From NCBI RefSeq assembly GCF_029277445.1, contig NZ_CP119566.1:634501-698500 (forward strand): a stretch of DNA of 64,000 nucleotides. Reading direction: 5' to 3'. Below, in pieces: positions 63,762-64,000 of this stretch. The DNA is from Pararhizobium qamdonense (GTDB taxonomy: Bacteria; Pseudomonadota; Alphaproteobacteria; Rhizobiales; Rhizobiaceae). The position numbers and the translations under genes were made by a program. A model generated the notes under the pieces. It had not been told where the DNA came from and searched no databases. It was given only the letters and a program-made list of their open reading frames with translations. Position 1 is the first letter of the stretch, and each line of letters opens with the position of its first letter.

Positions 63762-64000
63762 CTACTCCGCAGCCTCCAGCTTGCCGGAAATCCGGCGGGA
63801 CTGGCGGGCTTGTTCGTCATAGTCGATCTGCCACTGCGAGGGGCCGTTGGACGGCGAGATCTGCACTGCGGTGACCTTATACTCAGGGCAGTTGGTTGCC
63901 CAGTCGGAGAAGTCGGTGGTGATGACGTTGGCTTGCGTCGTCGGGTGGTGGAAGGTGGTGTAGACGACGCCGGTTGCGACGCGGTCGGTGATGAGCGCGC
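63762..64000 (-). CDS. fdsA: NAD-dependent formate dehydrogenase alpha subunit (C-terminal part)
   Basis: The last 79 codons of a leftward gene that begins outside the window. The translation ends VYTTFHHPTTQANVITTDFS, DWATNCPEYKVTAVQISPSN and a short tail, which is the C-terminal beta domain of the molybdopterin formate dehydrogenase catalytic subunit. The stop is TAG at 63762-63764. The call rests on this segment plus fdhD and fdsD directly downstream. Confidence 0.9.
   Translation of the reverse strand, partial: ALITDRVATGVVYTTFHHPTTQANVITTDFSDWATNCPEYKVTAVQISPSNGPSQWQIDYDEQARQSRRISGKLEAAE

Overview
The window is chromosomal DNA of an alphaproteobacterium, most likely a member of the Rhizobiaceae (Rhizobium/Agrobacterium/Sinorhizobium group). 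The evidence is the sdhCDAB and mdh-sucCDAB-lpdA neighbourhoods, a C-terminally short second FtsZ, an rpoH2-type sigma factor, an Omp19-like lipoprotein, a Mic60 (mitofilin) homologue next to hemCD/hemY, and many rhizobial intergenic palindromic repeats (RIME-like). No species can be named from sequence reading alone. I support 63 protein genes (two cut by the window edges), one IS element and no tRNA, rRNA or CRISPR array.

Layout. 0-5.5 kb: partial rpoH2 with a candidate general-stress (EcfG) promoter, a GNAT acetyltransferase, a secreted protein, ppa, yggT, an MFS exporter and a TerB-like protein. 5.5-13.3 kb: the leftward block hemC-hemD-mic60-hemY, back to back with the rightward block tsaD-gpsA-yciI-EVE. 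13.3-14.7 kb: an IS5-type element that has jumped into a RIME repeat, leaving a 9-10 bp target duplication. 14.8-16.1 kb: a methyltransferase and an Arg/Asp/His-rich secreted protein. 16.4-20.6 kb: sdhCDAB, with a complete VapBC-type toxin-antitoxin pair between sdhA and sdhB. 20.9-22.7 kb: an omp19-like lipoprotein and zapE. 22.9-34.5 kb: the TCA-cycle block mdh-sucC-sucD-sucA-sucB, then four accessory genes, then lpdA. 34.6-45.9 kb: a CHASE3 nucleotide cyclase, ftsZ2, a TraB/GumN protein, xerC, an acyltransferase/ATPase pair, a transaldolase-like aldolase, priA and a small membrane protein. 46.2-51.3 kb: atpHAGDC (F1 part of ATP synthase). 51.7-53.4 kb: a saccharopine-dehydrogenase-like oxidoreductase divergent from an Lrp/AsnC regulator. 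53.5-58.8 kb: an oxalate/formate-type MFS carrier downstream of a sigma54-dependent two-component system. 58.9-62.2 kb: a pentapeptide protein, an SDR and a phospholipid-methyltransferase-like gene divergent from a TetR regulator. 62.3-64 kb: the end of an fds formate dehydrogenase operon (fdsA, fdhD, fdsD).

How the parts fit. Most of the window is core energy metabolism: succinate dehydrogenase, malate dehydrogenase, succinyl-CoA synthetase, 2-oxoglutarate dehydrogenase with its E3, and ATP synthase. The accessory layer is regulatory. Three intergenic regions carry clear paired operators: sigma54 plus two enhancer palindromes at the OFA carrier, two TetR-type palindromes at 61.6 kb, and overlapping Lrp-type half-sites at 52.9 kb. 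Two more carry TTAA-N7-TTAA palindromes that resemble CtrA sites. The most unusual gene arrangement is the toxin-antitoxin pair inside the sdh operon, where the toxin reading frame overlaps the start of sdhB by 8 bp.
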